From positions 1 through 64,000 of the forward strand of contig JASGLT010000006.1 in the NCBI GenBank assembly GCA_030156945.1: a DNA stretch of 64,000 nt. Direction: 5' to 3'. The translations under genes were made by a program, and so were the position numbers. Source of the DNA: Thermococcaceae archaeon (GTDB lineage: Archaea; Methanobacteriota_B; Thermococci; Thermococcales; Thermococcaceae). Below are positions 1 to 8,578 of the stretch, in pieces. Below the pieces are notes generated by a model. It did no database searches. It saw nothing but the letters and a program-made list of their open reading frames with translations, and was not told where the DNA came from. Position 1 is the stretch's first letter, and every line of letters begins with the position of its first letter.

Positions 1-1
1 G

Positions 2-442
2 CCGGACATCATTGACCCGGCACTCCTCAGGCCAGGAAGGTTTGACAGGCTGATACTCGTTCCAGCGCCGGACGAGAAGGCAAGACTGGAGATATTCAAG
101 GTGCACACCAGGAGGGTACCGCTGGCCGAAGATGTGAGCCTCGAAGAGCTGGCGAAAAGAACCGAGGGATACAGCGGCGCTGACATAGCGGCCCTCGTGA
201 GGGAGGCGGCCTTGGTGGCAATGCGCAGGATTATGAGGGAGATGCCGAATGATCTCGTCGAAAGCGAATCTGAGGAGTTCCTGGAGAAGCTGAAGGTCTC
301 AAAGAGGGACTTCGAGGTGGCGATGAAGAAGGTGAAGCCCAGCATAACGCCCTACATGCTCGATTACTACCGCAGTTTTGAGGAGCAGAGGAAGAGGAGG
401 AGCGAGGGTGAGCGTCGCGGTCCCGACTACTTCACATTCTGA
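2..442 (+). CDS. CDC48/VCP-type AAA+ ATPase, C-terminal end (partial)
   Basis: Only the last 146 codons are inside the window; the frame is open from base 2 and the start lies upstream. The visible part holds the end of an AAA+ module: the 'LRPGRFDR' arginine-finger region followed by the sensor-2 helix '[15 protein letters not shown]'. This is the pattern of the second (D2) ATPase domain of archaeal CDC48/VAT unfoldases, which unfold protein substrates in the cytoplasm. The tail ends in a charged segment and a final 'YFTF' residue set, resembling the hydrophobic C-terminal peptide of archaeal CDC48 that helps dock the proteasome (family knowledge). A two-domain architecture is inferred from the tail only. 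A T-rich stretch follows the stop. Confidence 0.85.
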   Translation, partial: PDIIDPALLRPGRFDRLILVPAPDEKARLEIFKVHTRRVPLAEDVSLEELAKRTEGYSGADIAALVREAALVAMRRIMREMPNDLVESESEEFLEKLKVSKRDFEVAMKKVKPSITPYMLDYYRSFEEQRKRRSEGERRGPDYFTF

Positions 443-461
443 TTTCATTTTTTGGAAAAAG

Positions 462-469
462 TTTTATAC
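462..469 (+). promoter_or_regulatory. TATA box of the PRC-barrel gene
   Basis: The octamer TTTTATAC is preceded by an A-rich BRE-like stretch and lies about 48 nt before the ATG at 517, leaving a short leader that carries a strong GGGGGGAAGG ribosome binding site. It separates the PRC-barrel gene from the ATPase transcript. Confidence 0.55.
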
Positions 470-516
470 GGAAACACCCAAAGGGTATACACGATTAAAC
501 TCCAGGGGGGAAGGTA

Positions 517-864
517 ATGGTTAAGATAATGGCGTCCAAGCTTAGGGATGTGGAGCTTATTACCGACACTGGAATACGTTTGGGTTGGGTCTACGACCTC
601 AGCTTTGATGAGGAGACGGGCGAACTCTTGGTAATAGTGGCCGAGCCCGATGAAAATCTGGACACAAGTGAGTTTGTTACCGATCACGAGGGTCTTCTGC
701 TTATTCCGATAAGCGCCGTTAAGAGCATCGGTGAAGTTATAATAATAGACTCGACAAAGCTCGCGGTAAAGTCTAAGCTGAGGCGCCCCCAGCTGATAAA
801 GAAAGCCGTAGAAGCTTCTGAGAAGCCGCCCGAGGAGAGGCCCAGAAGGGAGGGCGGACTTTAA
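517..864 (+). CDS. PRC-barrel domain protein
   Basis: 115 residues. Residues about 5-85 form a PRC-barrel: the N-terminal 'ASKLRDVELITDTG.RLGWVYDL' strand pattern, then the 'LLLIPISAVKSIGEVIIID' strand. The tail is basic and proline/glutamate rich. Archaeal PRC-barrel proteins are small adaptors linked to RNA metabolism or cell division; no specific role can be assigned here. The ATG at 517 follows a strong GGGGGGAAGG site; a second ATG at 529 is in frame and less well placed. The gene has its own TATA box and converges on the phosphoesterase, overlapping its stop by four bases. Confidence 0.8.
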   Translation: MVKIMASKLRDVELITDTGIRLGWVYDLSFDEETGELLVIVAEPDENLDTSEFVTDHEGLLLIPISAVKSIGEVIIIDSTKLAVKSKLRRPQLIKKAVEASEKPPEERPRREGGL

Positions 865-1568
865 TACCCCTCAAAAAGCCTCTCGGCCAGGAATCGGGGG
901 AGTCCTGCCCCCAAAATCTTTTCTGCAGCCATTTCAACGTCGTATTCAACTCTATGGAACTCAATGTTGTCGGGGGGCCTTTCTTCGGTGTCTATGAGAG
1001 CGTAACTTGCCCTCCAGTCCCCGTCTCTCGGCTGGCCAACTGCCCCAGGGTTTATGATCCTCCTTCCGTTGATAACCTTGAGCATTGGGACATGGGTGTG
1101 TCCAAGGAGGAGGTCATCCTGTTTTACGTAGCTCAAGACTGCTTTAAACTCACTCTCCGGAAGCCAGGGAAAGAGGTATTCATCAAGCGGTGCCCTTGGA
1201 GAGCCGTGTATGAGGAGGTAAGTCCTGCCAGAATCGTCGGTGAAGAACTGCCTGACGGGAATCCTCCTCAGGAACTCTATGTTCTCGCTCTTCATGACCC
1301 ACTGGTGCCACCTGACCGCTTCCCTTGCGTAGGGGTTGAATCCCCAGTCCGCTCCAAATGCCACCGCGTTGTCATGGTTGCCGCGGACGCAGAGAAATGT
1401 CCTCTTCTCCATATGTTTTCTGAGGAACTCAACAACCTCGTTTGGACTTGCCCCGTAACCGACCAAATCCCCCATACAGAGTATAACATCTGCGTGTTTT
1501 ATCCCTTTCCACACCGCCTGGAGGGCCTCCCAGTTGGAGTGGATGTCGCTTATAAGGGCGATGAGCAT
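861..1568 (-). CDS. Calcineurin-like metallophosphoesterase (YfcE/MJ0936 type)
   Basis: 235 residues with the full set of binuclear-metal motifs in order: 'SDIHSN' near residue 7, 'GDLVGYG' near 33, 'GNHDNA' near 64, 'IHGSPRAP' near 121 and 'GHTHVP' near 157. These bind two metal ions and catalyse phosphoester hydrolysis. The family includes cyclic-nucleotide and general phosphodiesterases, so the physiological substrate is unknown. Single cytoplasmic domain with no signal peptide. The start at 1568 has little Shine-Dalgarno sequence, but a TTTTTAA element about 30 nt upstream suggests a short-leader or leaderless transcript. It is monocistronic, between acdA on the same strand and the convergent PRC-barrel gene. 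Confidence 0.88.
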   Translation of the reverse strand: MLIALISDIHSNWEALQAVWKGIKHADVILCMGDLVGYGASPNEVVEFLRKHMEKRTFLCVRGNHDNAVAFGADWGFNPYAREAVRWHQWVMKSENIEFLRRIPVRQFFTDDSGRTYLLIHGSPRAPLDEYLFPWLPESEFKAVLSYVKQDDLLLGHTHVPMLKVINGRRIINPGAVGQPRDGDWRASYALIDTEERPPDNIEFHRVEYDVEMAAEKILGAGLPRFLAERLFEGY

Positions 1569-1681
1569 AGATGTCTCCCAGAATTTATTTAGAGTTGCCA
1601 GTTAAAAACGCTTATCCTCTGAGCGTTCAAGCAAGTCCAGTAAGAACAGAAAGCTGAAAGCAAGGAAAGAAGAAAAGACGC

Positions 1682-3079
1682 TCACTCCTTTCTCTGCTTC
1701 TTCTTCCAGTTGCTCCACTTGTAGAGGGCGGCGAGGGACTTGATGGCCCTCTCGGGCTCAGGATAGGCTGGAATACCTTCCTCGTTGAGCATGTCGATGG
1801 CTTCCTTGGCCTCTATGCCGCCGACAATGGCAACAACGAGAGGTTTCTTCCTTCCGCTCTCGTTGTACTCGCGGATGACTATCTTCGCCAGATCCCTCGG
1901 GTCGAGGACAGCGGTCTGACAGTAGAGCACCGCTATGCTGTGCATGTTGGGGTGGGCGAGTGCATCCTTTATTGCGCCTTCGTAGGCCTCCGCTCCCGCC
2001 ATACCGGTGAGGTCAACCGGGTTCTTGTAGCTTCCAAAGGGTGGCATGTGGTTGGCGAAGACTTTCAGATCATCCAGGTTGTCGTAAAGGTGGAGTCCCT
2101 CTTCCTCGGCCGCGTCGGTGGCCATAACGCCTATTCCACCACCGTTGGTGAGTATGACCACGTTCTCTCCCTCGGGTTCGGGGAGGTTCGAGAGGGTTCT
2201 CGCCCAGTCGAAGGCCTCTCCGATGGTTAAAGCGCGGAGAACGCCGCTCTGCTTGAAGGCGGCCTCGTATATCTTGTCAGCGCCGGCGAGCGAACCGGTG
2301 TGTGAGGCAGCTGCCTTGGCACCGCGCTCGCTCCTTCCGGCCTTTATGATGATGATCGGCTTCTTCATGCTGACCTTCTTTGCCGTCTCCATGAACTTCC
2401 TTCCGTCCTTAACGCCCTCCATATAGATGAGAATAGCGCCTGTGTTCTCGTCCTCCTCGAAGTACTCGAGCAGGTCTGCGTCGTCGATGTCGCTCTTGTT
2501 TCCTATGCTGACGACCGCTGAAAGACCGACCTTCTCAAGGATGGTCCATCCCATGAGGGCTATTCCAAGGGCTCCGCTCTGGCTGATGAGGGCGAGCTTG
2601 CCCGGCATGACATCGGTCGGGCCGAAGGTGGCGTTGAGCTTCTCTGGGGTGTAGACGACACCGAAAATGTTCGGGCCAAGGATTCTCATGCCGTACTTGT
2701 GGGCGGTCTCAACGAGCTGCTCCTCGACTTTCTTGCCTTCTTCACCCAGCTCACCGAAGCCCGAGCTGATGATTGGGAGGACTTTAACGCCCTTCTTTCC
2801 GCACTCCTCAACGACCCCCGGAACGAACTTCGCCGGGACGACAATAACTGCCATGTCAACCTCATCGGGAACGTCGAGAATGCTCTTGTAGACCGGAAAC
2901 TTCCTCCCGCTGATCTCAATTTCGCCGCCCTTGACGTTGACGGCGTATATCTTGCCCTCGTAACCGTAGTCGACGAGGTTCTTCATTATCGCGTAGCCTA
3001 TTTTGCCTGGCTTTCCAGAAGCGCCTATAACTGCAACGCTCTTGGGCTTAAACAGTGCGGCTATGTTTGGGTCAACCAT
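1682..3079 (-). CDS. acdA: Acetyl-CoA synthetase (ADP-forming), alpha subunit
   Basis: 465 residues, the usual size of the separate alpha subunit in Thermococcales. The N-terminal CoA-binding Rossmann domain has 'VAVIGASGKPGKIGY'; the succinyl-CoA-ligase-like domains follow, with 'SQSGALG' and the phosphorylated-histidine segment 'ASHTGSLAG'. The enzyme converts acyl-CoA, ADP and phosphate to acid, CoA and ATP, the main substrate-level phosphorylation step in sugar and peptide fermentation. The ATP-grasp beta subunit is not in the window, as is usual in this order where it is encoded elsewhere. I chose ATG 3079 because GAGGTGAT lies 5 nt before it; GTG 3088 and ATG 3085 overlap that site. Confidence 0.93.
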   Translation of the reverse strand: MVDPNIAALFKPKSVAVIGASGKPGKIGYAIMKNLVDYGYEGKIYAVNVKGGEIEISGRKFPVYKSILDVPDEVDMAVIVVPAKFVPGVVEECGKKGVKVLPIISSGFGELGEEGKKVEEQLVETAHKYGMRILGPNIFGVVYTPEKLNATFGPTDVMPGKLALISQSGALGIALMGWTILEKVGLSAVVSIGNKSDIDDADLLEYFEEDENTGAILIYMEGVKDGRKFMETAKKVSMKKPIIIIKAGRSERGAKAAASHTGSLAGADKIYEAAFKQSGVLRALTIGEAFDWARTLSNLPEPEGENVVILTNGGGIGVMATDAAEEEGLHLYDNLDDLKVFANHMPPFGSYKNPVDLTGMAGAEAYEGAIKDALAHPNMHSIAVLYCQTAVLDPRDLAKIVIREYNESGRKKPLVVAIVGGIEAKEAIDMLNEEGIPAYPEPERAIKSLAALYKWSNWKKKQRKE

Positions 3080-3257
3080 TTTCATCACCTCAAATGATAT
3101 TCACGTTTTCGTGTTGGAGGGAGCCGTTAAAACGTTTGCCTTATTGTTTTAACGAAATTGCTATCGACATAAGCCTAAAAACGCTGAGGGGGCGGCATTT
3201 CTATGGCCCAACGGCGTCCTTTTAAGGTTTTAGGACAACTATGCGAGGGGGAATTGT

Positions 3258-3788
3258 ATGGGCGTGTCTTCCGAGTCCGTAAAGGCCACCCTCAGGGAGA
3301 TACTTAAAAGAATGTCCGAGATGAACGTGAGGGAAATTTTATCCTACTGGATAGAAGGGGAGCTAGACGAGGCCGAGATGTACGAGCATCTGGCAAATGT
3401 AAGCAAGGAGGTTGTTTGGGACCCGGAGATACCGGAGGTTTTTCTGAAGCTCTCGGAAGATAGCCTTCAGCACGCTGAAACCCTTTTAAAAGTCTACAGG
3501 AAGCTTTTCCCGGGCGAGAACCTTGTTGAGGTGGATCTGCCGGCCGTAGAGGTTGTTCTCTCCAAAGATAAACTAACCGATTTCCTGAACTCCGGGAGGC
3601 TGGAGGATCTCTTTGACATTCTCATGGAAACCGAGAGGCTCACCATGGAAATATACAGGTACCTCTCGGACATTGCAAAGGACCCTCAGGTGAAGGAGGT
3701 CGCTAAATGGCTCGCAGACATTGAGGAGGAGCATTACAACCACCTAAGGAAAGTGCGTGAAAAGTTTCAGAAGTCGGATAAACGCTGA
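3258..3788 (+). CDS. Ferritin-like / rubrerythrin-like four-helix protein
   Basis: 176 residues, almost entirely helical. The sequence has ferritin-superfamily metal-ligand spacing: 'ELDEAEMYEHLA' near residue 38, 'SEDSLQHAE' near 70, 'METERLTMEIY' near 125 and 'IEEEHYNHL' near 158. That suggests a diiron four-helix bundle, but there is no rubredoxin-like CxxC module, so it is not a complete rubrerythrin. A role in iron or peroxide handling is inference. A TTTTAAGG element about 38 nt upstream and a GAGGGGG site before ATG 3258 support the start. psiE follows 24 nt downstream on the same strand. It is divergent from acdA. Confidence 0.7.
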   Translation: MGVSSESVKATLREILKRMSEMNVREILSYWIEGELDEAEMYEHLANVSKEVVWDPEIPEVFLKLSEDSLQHAETLLKVYRKLFPGENLVEVDLPAVEVVLSKDKLTDFLNSGRLEDLFDILMETERLTMEIYRYLSDIAKDPQVKEVAKWLADIEEEHYNHLRKVREKFQKSDKR

Positions 3789-3812
3789 AAATCCTGTGAA
3801 ACGGGTGGTTGC

Positions 3813-4274
3813 ATGGCCTCTGGACTTAAACCTCAAAAAGAGCCTGCTACTTTCGAGAATGCAGTGCTCAAGTGGATGAACTTCACTTTTGACCTAGTGG
3901 TAATAGTGCTTGCAGTTCTCATCATGATTTTCGTGATCCGCGCCATATACGACCTCGTGGAAATGATTTTTGCCGGTGTAAACGTCGAGGAGGCCCTTCA
4001 CGAGCTACTCCTCGTGATCATACTCCTCGAGCTCTTTGAGCTCCTCACCCTCTACATAAAGGAGCACCACGTGAGCATGCGCCGCGTTGCAGAGCTGGGT
4101 GTTGTGGCCATAGTGAGAAAGCTTGTCATTACTGTCGACTACAAGGTCTTGGGCTGGGAAATACTTGTTGGGATGGCGGCCCTCATCTTTACCCTCGGAT
4201 GGATATACGTCCAGGAGAGGCGCAGGGTCTCCGAGGAGGAGAAGTTCCTCGTCGAACACGGGCTTGACCGATGA
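3813..4274 (+). CDS. PsiE-family membrane protein
   Basis: 153 residues with four predicted membrane helices (about 25-48, 62-80, 98-115 and 124-142). The segment 'LLELFELLTLYIKEHHVS' with the following 'VAIVRKLVI' is the hallmark of the phosphate-starvation-inducible PsiE family, which in bacteria is induced by phosphate limitation but has no known biochemical activity. GGGTGG precedes ATG 3813. It probably forms an operon with the ferritin-like gene. Its last codons and stop lie inside the C box of a C/D sRNA (4264-4325), so one transcript could yield both. Confidence 0.75.
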   Translation: MASGLKPQKEPATFENAVLKWMNFTFDLVVIVLAVLIMIFVIRAIYDLVEMIFAGVNVEEALHELLLVIILLELFELLTLYIKEHHVSMRRVAELGVVAIVRKLVITVDYKVLGWEILVGMAALIFTLGWIYVQERRRVSEEEKFLVEHGLDR

Positions 4275-4325
4275 TGAACCTTCCCCTCCCCGAGCGGTGA
4301 GGAGCAATCCGGTAGGCTGAGGCAA
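4264..4325 (+). ncRNA. C/D box sRNA (candidate) overlapping the psiE stop codon
   Basis: Ordered boxes: C ATGATGA (4271-4277), 12-nt guide (4278-4289), D' CCGA (4290-4293), 4-nt linker, C' TGAGGA (4298-4303), 13-nt guide (4304-4316), D CTGA (4317-4320). The flanks 4264-4269 and 4321-4325 can pair (TTG-a-CC with GGCAA) to close the kink-turn stem. The C-D' and C'-D distances match the near-constant 12 nt of archaeal 2'-O-methylation guides. No separate promoter is evident, so it may be processed from the psiE mRNA. The targets were not identified. Confidence 0.7.
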
Positions 4326-4366
4326 AGCCTAAATACTCCTTTTTCCTATCTTCTTCGGTGGTGAGA

Positions 4367-5392
4367 ATGGGAGTCCAGATAGGTGAGCTGATACCGAGAA
4401 AGGAAATTGAGCTGGAGAACCTCTACGGCAGGAGGGTTGCTATAGATGCCTTCAACGCGATGTATCAGTTTCTCTCAACGATAAGGCAGCGCGATGGAAC
4501 ACCCCTAATGGACTCAAAGGGCAGGATAACTTCCCACCTAAGTGGCTTCTTCTACAGGACTATAAACCTGATGGAGGCAGGCATAAAGCCCGCCTACGTC
4601 TTCGACGGTGAACCTCCGGAGTTCAAGAAGAAGGAACTTGAGAAGAGGAGAGAGGCCAGGGAAGAAGCGGAGGAGAAGTGGTACGAGGCCCTGGAGAAGG
4701 GGGAGCTGGAGGAGGCGAAGAAGTACGCTATGCGTGCGACTAAGGTGAACGAGCAGCTGATAAACGATGCTAAGAAGCTCCTTCAGCTGATGGGAATCCC
4801 CGTGGTGCAGGCGCCGAGCGAGGGTGAGGCCCAGGCGGCTTACATGGCCGCCAAGAAGGCCGTCTATGCCTCGGCAAGCCAGGATTACGACTCTCTCCTG
4901 TTCGGGGCTCCGAAACTCGTTAGGAACCTCACCATAACCGGTAGAAGAAAGTTGCCGGGCAAGAACGTGTACGTTGAGGTGAAGCCTGAGCTCGTGGTTC
5001 TGGAGGAGGTTCTAAAGGAGCTGGGCATAAACAGGGAGAAGCTCATTGAGCTTGCAATACTCGTTGGGACTGATTACAATCCGGGCGGGATAAAGGGGAT
5101 AGGGCCTAAGAAGGCCCTTACAATAGTCAAAAGGACCAAAGACCCCCTGGCTAAATACCAGAAGGAGAGTGAGGTCGACCTGTATGCAATAAAGGAGTTC
5201 TTCCTGAACCCGCCCGTAACGGATGATTATGAGCTTAAGTGGCGCGAGCCGGACGAAGAGGGGATTTTGAAGTTTCTCTGCGATGAGCACGATTTCAGTG
5301 AGGATAGGGTCAAGAACGGCCTGGAAAGATTGAAAAAGGCGGTAAGTACGGGGAAACAGAGGACCCTGGAGAGCTGGTTTGGAGTAGGGTGA
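4367..5392 (+). CDS. fen: Flap endonuclease 1
   Basis: 341 residues. Structure-specific nuclease that removes 5' flaps during Okazaki fragment maturation and repair. Visible catalytic acids lie in '[10 protein letters not shown]', 'VFDGEPPEF', 'PSEGEAQAA', 'SQDYDSLLF' and 'VGTDYNPGG', covering the N and I nuclease regions and the helix-hairpin-helix. The C-terminus '[10 protein letters not shown]' is a PIP box (QRTLESWF) for binding PCNA. I chose ATG 4367, since family members begin MGVQIGE; GTG 4358 lies inside the GGTGGTGAG ribosome binding site. A CCTAAATAC TATA-like element is at about 4329. The start is just downstream of the C/D sRNA. Confidence 0.97.
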   Translation: MGVQIGELIPRKEIELENLYGRRVAIDAFNAMYQFLSTIRQRDGTPLMDSKGRITSHLSGFFYRTINLMEAGIKPAYVFDGEPPEFKKKELEKRREAREEAEEKWYEALEKGELEEAKKYAMRATKVNEQLINDAKKLLQLMGIPVVQAPSEGEAQAAYMAAKKAVYASASQDYDSLLFGAPKLVRNLTITGRRKLPGKNVYVEVKPELVVLEEVLKELGINREKLIELAILVGTDYNPGGIKGIGPKKALTIVKRTKDPLAKYQKESEVDLYAIKEFFLNPPVTDDYELKWREPDEEGILKFLCDEHDFSEDRVKNGLERLKKAVSTGKQRTLESWFGVG

Positions 5393-5433
5393 TGGGATTA
5401 GAGAGGGAACACCTACGAGGTTCCTGGGAGCAC

Positions 5434-6336
5434 TCAGGTTATTGGGACCTTTAGGTTCAGCTTGCTCACGAGCTCTTTGTACCTGTTTCTTACCGTTACC
5501 TCCGTTACCCTCGCTACCTCTGCAACTTCCCTCTGAGTTCTCTTTTCGCCTTCTATAAGACTTGCAACGTATAGAGCGGCTGCCACAAGTCCTGCAGGGC
5601 TTTTTCCACTCGTCAGGCCCTTTTTGTAAGCCTCTTCGAGTATTTCAACTGCCTTCTTCCTTACCCTTTCGCTCAGGCCAAGCTCGTCCGCGAACTTGTC
5701 AACGTACTCCGTGGGCTTTACGAAGAGCTTCTTTGGGGTCAGGTTGAGGTTGCGGGCAATGAAACGGAAGCTCCGTCCTATCTCCTTTTTGTCTACCCTT
5801 GAAACCTCCGCTATCTCGTCAAGGGTTCTTGGTATCTTAAGCAGCCTGCAAGTTGCGTAGACACACGCCGCTATGACACTCTCTATGGAGCGCCCCCGTA
5901 TCAGTCCCTTTTTCACGGCCTCCCTGTAGAGTCTCGCCGCCTCTTCTTCAACGTGCCTGGGGAGTCCTAGGTTGCTTGCCAGCCTGTCGAGCTCGCTTAG
6001 GGCAAACGCGAGGTTACGCTCGGCGGCATCGCTCACCCTCAGGCGGCTCTGCCACTTTCTGAGGCGGTACATCTTCTCACGCATGAGCCCGGTGAGGTTT
6101 CTGTCGATTCCTATGTCTGTTGATAGGCCTTTATCGTGAAGCAGAATGCTTTCTGGAGCGCCCACACGAACGCGTTTTTCCCTCTGAGAAGCGTCAAAGG
6201 CCCTCCATTCCGGCCCCATGTCAACGACGTTTTCTTCTATGACGTATCCGCAGACCTTACAGACAATTTCGCCTCTCCCGGGGTCATAGATGAACTCGTT
6301 AGAGCCGCATACAGGGCAGGTTCTCTTTTTGTCCAC
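5434..6336 (-). CDS. tfb: Transcription initiation factor B (TFB)
   Basis: 300 residues. TFB binds the TBP-promoter complex at the BRE and recruits RNA polymerase. The N-terminal zinc ribbon has 'CPVCGSN' and 'CKVCGYV'; the B-finger/linker 'PEWRAFDASQREKRVRVG' follows; two cyclin-like repeats cover about 105-200 and 205-295, with the BRE-reading helix region 'TEVTVRNRYKEL'. Length and motifs are those of a complete TFB. Thermococcales often carry two TFBs, and I cannot tell from this window which paralogue this is. Confidence 0.95.
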   Translation of the reverse strand: MDKKRTCPVCGSNEFIYDPGRGEIVCKVCGYVIEENVVDMGPEWRAFDASQREKRVRVGAPESILLHDKGLSTDIGIDRNLTGLMREKMYRLRKWQSRLRVSDAAERNLAFALSELDRLASNLGLPRHVEEEAARLYREAVKKGLIRGRSIESVIAACVYATCRLLKIPRTLDEIAEVSRVDKKEIGRSFRFIARNLNLTPKKLFVKPTEYVDKFADELGLSERVRKKAVEILEEAYKKGLTSGKSPAGLVAAALYVASLIEGEKRTQREVAEVARVTEVTVRNRYKELVSKLNLKVPIT

Positions 6337-6359
6337 TTAAACACCCCCGAACCGGCCCC

Positions 6360-6659
6360 CTATTCCACAACACCTTTATAAACCTTCTCCTTGGGGAGGA
6401 CGTAGCGGGAGAGCCAGGTAAAGTCCTTTTTCTGAAAGGTTATCCTCTCAAGAACTCTCACATCCACTTCATCTTCGTCCTCGACTACGTTGGCGTAGAC
6501 CCACAGGAACACTGGATCCTCTTCACTACCCACTTTCAAATTTCTGTAGAGAACGTCCACGGTTCCGTCTGGGTTTTTCTTCACGGATATGGGCTTCCAA
6601 GTGCCCAGACTGACCTCTCCCTTTTCGTCGAGAAGGTTTAGTATCTCCCTCACATCCAT
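6360..6659 (-). CDS. Conserved hypothetical protein downstream of PDCD5-like gene
   Basis: 99 residues, mixed alpha/beta and acidic, with no motif that I recognise. It begins 7 nt after the PDCD5-like stop codon and is almost certainly co-transcribed with it. There is no signal peptide or membrane segment. The even codon usage and operon position indicate a real gene; function unknown, possibly informational by context (PDCD5-like upstream, TFB downstream). Confidence 0.6.
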   Translation of the reverse strand: MDVREILNLLDEKGEVSLGTWKPISVKKNPDGTVDVLYRNLKVGSEEDPVFLWVYANVVEDEDEVDVRVLERITFQKKDFTWLSRYVLPKEKVYKGVVE

Positions 6660-6666
6660 GCGGGTA

Positions 6667-7005
6667 TCACCACTTTATCTTGAAATCCCTTCTTGTTCTT
6701 GCATCCACCTGTGCCAGGATTTTCTTGAGCTTCTCGTCGCTCAGGGGCTCTCTTATCTGTCCTGCCTGGTATAGCTGGACGAGAATAAGTTCAACCTGTC
6801 TCGCGAGTTCGGGCCTTACAAGCTTTACGCGCCCGAGCCTCTCCCTTGCTTCGGGCGTCAGGATTTTTCGCATGATGGCATCGATCTGGGCTTCGAGCTC
6901 CATTTCCCGCCTTAAGGCTTCCTCCTGGGCCTTCTGCTGTTCAAGATACCTCTTCTGGAGCTCCATGAGCTTGCGTTTTCTGATCTCCTCTATATCTTCC
7001 GCCAT
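6667..7005 (-). CDS. PDCD5-like DNA-binding protein
   Basis: 112 residues from ATG 7005, chosen because GGAGGTGA lies just before it; longer readings add an atypical leader. An N-terminal charged helix ('RKRKLMELQKRYLEQQ') leads into the compact helical PDCD5/TFAR19 domain, including 'LTPEARERLGRVKLVRPELARQVE' split across two helices, and a basic C-terminal tail. Archaeal members bind DNA in vitro and have been linked to translation or chromatin; the role remains undefined. It is the first gene of a two-gene unit with the downstream hypothetical protein. Confidence 0.88.
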   Translation of the reverse strand: MAEDIEEIRKRKLMELQKRYLEQQKAQEEALRREMELEAQIDAIMRKILTPEARERLGRVKLVRPELARQVELILVQLYQAGQIREPLSDEKLKKILAQVDARTRRDFKIKW

Positions 7006-7101
7006 CCCTCTCACCTCCGGGTTAAAGTTAGAAGTTGAGTTAAAAGGCTTTTCCTTTAAATGTGTCATGTAACCCCCTGAGAGTCACGTTTGAGGGCGAA
7101 A

Positions 7102-7533
7102 TTACTCTCTAATCTCAATTACGTCCGCTTTTTGATATTCAACTATTTTCGCCGGTCTTAGCTTAGAGAGCCTGTCTATCCTCCCGCCTCCACCGATCAC
7201 GAACTCGTTTTCAAGAACCTTTGGATCAACGACCGTTCTGGTGTCAACTCCAACCGGGGGAACGCCGCCCACTTCAAACCCCGTTATCTTCTTAACCTCC
7301 TCTGGAGTTGCGAGCCTAACCTCTCCGAAGTGCCTCTTAATTTTTTCAAGGCTGACTTTGGATTCGCCGTCCACTATCACGAGTATCGGACCGCTTTCGG
7401 ACATTAGCACGAGGGACTTTATCACCTGTCTCGGAGAAGCCCCGGTGGCCTTCACGGCCTGAGCCACAGTCTTCACGGGCTTTCCGACGTCAATAATCTC
7501 TCCGCCCAAATATTCGACGATTTCTTCAAGCAT
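7102..7533 (-). CDS. YbaK/ProX-type aminoacyl-tRNA deacylase domain protein
   Basis: 143 residues forming a single YbaK/EbsC domain. The pattern 'KTVAQAVKATGASPRQVIKSLVLM', read in two halves, and 'TGFEVGGVPPVG' around residue 85 are typical of the family. Members hydrolyse mischarged aminoacyl-tRNAs such as Cys-tRNA(Pro) or Ala-tRNA(Pro); which substrate is used here cannot be read from the sequence. A CAGTTTTAAAAAG TATA element lies upstream on the minus strand. Monocistronic. Confidence 0.82.
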   Translation of the reverse strand: MLEEIVEYLGGEIIDVGKPVKTVAQAVKATGASPRQVIKSLVLMSESGPILVIVDGESKVSLEKIKRHFGEVRLATPEEVKKITGFEVGGVPPVGVDTRTVVDPKVLENEFVIGGGGRIDRLSKLRPAKIVEYQKADVIEIRE

Positions 7534-7633
7534 TGTACTACCCCTGACAAAATAGCACCGCTCACTTTTTAAAACTGTGGAAGAAGGGGATTGGCTTCAT
7601 TGACCGTCAGCAAGAGTTTAAAAAAGGCCGAGC

Positions 7634-8086
7634 TCAGTATTTCTTGAGCTCGGGAATCTGCTCCTCAAGCTCCTTTTTGAGCTCGGTGGCAATCTTGTCG
7701 AGGAAGCTCTGGCCCTTTGGAGTAACGATTCTTCCCTCTCCCGGGATCTTCTGGACGAAGCCAGCCGCCTCAAGCTGCTGGAGGGCCTTCCTGATGATGC
7801 TCCCGCCTGCCTTGTAGAAGTGCTCCGGGGCGTGGCCGCGGTTCTTCCTGCCGCCGTACCAGGTCCTGAGCCTCTCGATTCCAACGGGGCCATCAATGTA
7901 GACCTTCCTGAAGACGCTGGCAACGCGGTAGTACCACCAGTCCTCCTGTTCGGGAAGCCTCTCCTTGTGCCTTCCGGTCTTGACGAACGGAGCCCATTCG
8001 GGCGGTTTTATCTCCGGAACTTCCTTAAGGGCCTTTGCTACCCTCTCCACGAGCAAATCACCGGGAACGTCATAAACAGTCGCCAT
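7634..8086 (-). CDS. rps19e: 30S ribosomal protein S19e
   Basis: 150 residues from ATG 8086, preceded by a GGGAGGGAG site; the GTG at 8092 overlaps the end of yhbY. Archaeal/eukaryotic S19e winged-helix protein needed for small subunit assembly. Characteristic segments are '[18 protein letters not shown]', '[15 protein letters not shown]', '[20 protein letters not shown]' and '[10 protein letters not shown]'. The stop of the upstream YhbY gene lies between its ribosome binding site and its start, so the two are translationally coupled. Confidence 0.96.
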   Translation of the reverse strand: MATVYDVPGDLLVERVAKALKEVPEIKPPEWAPFVKTGRHKERLPEQEDWWYYRVASVFRKVYIDGPVGIERLRTWYGGRKNRGHAPEHFYKAGGSIIRKALQQLEAAGFVQKIPGEGRIVTPKGQSFLDKIATELKKELEEQIPELKKY

Positions 8087-8088
8087 CT

Positions 8089-8502
8089 TCACTCCCTCCC
8101 TTTCTTAAACTTCCTCCTGAACTGTGCAATGTCAAGCCTGACTTTTTTAACGGGCTTCTCCTCCCGTTTTTCTTTAGACGCTTCTTTTCTTTCGAGGCGT
8201 CTTAAATACTTTTCCCAGCCTTCCCTTGGCTTGAACAATATAAACCTTTTGCCGCGGACCTCGATGAGTTCGCTGTCGGTGAGCTCGGCCACTCTCTCTG
8301 CTAGGGCTTTTCTATCCAGACCTGTGGAGATGAGCGCCCCTTTTCTAATCTCCACCTTTAGTATGCCGTCTTTTTCAAGCTGGGTGTTTATTTCATCGAT
8401 AACGCCCTCTTCAAGCCCCTTTTTACCCACCCACGCTCGCGGGGGAATGTCGTAGTATCTCGCGCGAATAGCTCTCCTAACCTTTCCGGGTAAGCGTTTC
8501 AT
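8089..8502 (-). CDS. YhbY/CRM-domain RNA-binding protein
   Basis: 137 residues. The N-terminal 95 residues form a CRM (YhbY) domain, with '[21 protein letters not shown]' (in pieces) and '[16 protein letters not shown]'; the C-terminal tail is very lysine/arginine rich. Such proteins bind rRNA in ribosome assembly or group II intron splicing; a ribosome-assembly role fits its coupling to S19e directly downstream. It starts at 8502 behind a gagGTGAGA site. Confidence 0.82.
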   Translation of the reverse strand: MKRLPGKVRRAIRARYYDIPPRAWVGKKGLEEGVIDEINTQLEKDGILKVEIRKGALISTGLDRKALAERVAELTDSELIEVRGKRFILFKPREGWEKYLRRLERKEASKEKREEKPVKKVRLDIAQFRRKFKKGRE

Positions 8503-8578
8503 TTTCTCTCACCTCTAACCTCTCGCCCTTTCGTAAAGGCCTTAAAAAGGTTGGCCTTTTAAAGGTGTTGCCTCCTAC

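Noticed and set aside
954..1592. Long plus-strand open frame (212 codons)
   Set aside because: It lies opposite the metallophosphoesterase, whose metal motifs are complete; the antisense frame has no recognisable domain.
2340..2375. C/D-box-like ATGATGA...CTGA on the plus strand
   Set aside because: It lies within acdA in antisense, without C' and D' boxes at proper spacing.
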